A DNA stretch of 13,394 bases from Christensenella sp. UBA4651. GTDB taxonomy: Bacteria; Bacillota; Clostridia; Christensenellales; UBA1242. Position 1 is the first letter of the stretch. Every line of letters begins with the position of its first letter. This document shows, piece by piece, positions 12,752-13,394 of the stretch. The translations under genes and the position numbers were made by a program. The stretch is from the NCBI GenBank assembly GCA_002405615.1, contig DHMD01000060.1, positions 9,448-22,841 of the forward strand, written 5' to 3'. Below the pieces are notes generated by a model, which was not told the origin of the DNA, did not search any database, and saw only the letters and a program-made list of their open reading frames with translations.

Positions 12752-13394
12752 ATGATAGAGAAATTTCTAGATAAACCGTATTGGCTAGCACCAATGGCAG
12801 GATTTACCGATGCGGCTTTTCGCTCGATTTGTTTGTCTTGCGGAGCGGGGCTGGTGGAAACCGAAATGGTGTCGACCAAAGGGCTGGTTTATGGTAGCGA
12901 AAATACGAAAGAGCTACTCTACACGTTTGGTAATTACGACCGCACAGCAGTTCAGTTGTTTGGTGGTGAGGCGGAGTTTTTTTCTCGGGCGCTGGATATG
13001 GAGGAATTGCAGCCCTTTGCGGCAGTAGGTATAAATATGGGTTGCCCTATGCAAAAAGTGGTCAAAACAGGGGCGGGAAGTGCGCTCCTCAATACCCCTC
13101 CACTAGCCAGTGATATAATCAAAACTGTGGTAAAATACGCTAATGGACGACCAGTATTAGTCAAGTTCCGTATAGGCTGGGATAATGAGAGCATAGTCGC
13201 CACTGATTTTGCCAAAATGTGCGAGGACAGCGGGGCGAGTGCGATTACCGTACATGGCAGAACCCGAGAGCAAATGTATTCTGGCGAGGCGAATTGGCAA
13301 ATTATTGATGATGTGGCAAAATCGGTCAGTATTCCAGTTATCGGCAATGGCGACATTCGCAGTTGCACCGATGCGCAATTTAGGTTAAATTCTC
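12752..13394 (+). CDS. dusB: tRNA-dihydrouridine synthase (3' end outside window)
   Basis: ATG 12752-12754, with GGAG (12743-12746) five bases before it, opens a frame that runs off the window after 214 codons. It is an FMN-dependent enzyme that reduces uridine to dihydrouridine in the D-loop of tRNA. Seen: WLAPMAGFTDAAFRSIC at the N-terminus, VETEMVSTKGL, QLFGGE, the catalytic cysteine Cys98 in GINMGCPMQKVVKTGAGSAL, Lys138 in VLVKFRIGW, His168 and Arg170 in VHGRTREQMYSGEANW, and the FMN-phosphate loop IPVIGNGDI. The motifs fit the DusB branch common in Bacillota, but assignment between Dus subfamilies is less certain than the enzyme class. No promoter is evident between the HU terminator and this gene. 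Confidence 0.92.
   Translation, partial: MIEKFLDKPYWLAPMAGFTDAAFRSICLSCGAGLVETEMVSTKGLVYGSENTKELLYTFGNYDRTAVQLFGGEAEFFSRALDMEELQPFAAVGINMGCPMQKVVKTGAGSALLNTPPLASDIIKTVVKYANGRPVLVKFRIGWDNESIVATDFAKMCEDSGASAITVHGRTREQMYSGEANWQIIDDVAKSVSIPVIGNGDIRSCTDAQFRLNS

Noticed and set aside
1..13394. CRISPR array, IS element, prophage, tRNA or riboswitch
   Set aside because: No regularly spaced repeats, transposase or integrase motifs, cloverleaf-like sequences or conserved riboswitch cores were found on reading both strands.

Overview
The window looks like chromosome from a low-GC, Gram-positive-type bacterium with endospore ancestry (Bacillota, Clostridia-like; I cannot place it more finely). The reasons are spmA/spmB spore-maturation genes, a SpoVB-type flippase, Shine-Dalgarno sites of the GGAGG type, sigma-A-like promoters with 17-bp spacers, and a metG ... 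tatD-ksgA neighbourhood that resembles the one known from Bacillus and clostridia. I see no IS element, phage gene, tRNA, rRNA, riboswitch or CRISPR array. Intergenic gaps are all under 160 bp.

Layout. (1) 2-574 is the 3' end of metG, closed by a strong terminator. (2) 729-1211 is an unrecognised 160-aa soluble protein with a near-consensus promoter preceded by two 11-bp direct repeats. (3) 3450-1245, minus strand, is a compact operon: gamma-glutamylcyclotransferase-like protein, alkaline-phosphatase-superfamily phosphodiesterase, GtrA-like membrane protein. It ends in a hairpin shared with the convergent gene. (4) 5678-3570, minus, is a one-chain ADP-forming acyl-CoA synthetase (acetate-CoA ligase type), divergent from (5) an MBL-fold hydrolase at 5794-6411. 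(6) 7505-6415, minus, is spmA-spmB with a 4-base overlap. (7) 7597-9202 is tatD-ksgA with overlapping ends, then a terminator. (8) 9305-10165 is an unrecognised two-domain protein. (9) 10310-12304 is a SpoVB-like polysaccharide flippase followed by a divergent HU paralogue. (10) 12423-12698 is canonical HU under its own promoter, and (11) 12752 to the end is a tRNA-dihydrouridine synthase cut off by the window.

Functionally the window mixes translation and RNA-modification housekeeping (metG, ksgA, dus, tatD), envelope and spore-cortex functions (spmAB, flippase, GtrA), energy metabolism (ADP-forming CoA ligase, MBL hydrolase) and nucleoid proteins. No complete new defence or mobile system is evident. 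The points most worth a second look are the HU paralogue that lacks the DNA-intercalating proline, the cytoplasmic insertion of the flippase (in-frame 12-bp duplication, nine-A tract, 10-bp inverted repeat), the paired operator-like repeats at two promoters, the GGCT-phosphodiesterase-GtrA operon, and the absence of Shine-Dalgarno sites specifically at the spore-type genes.
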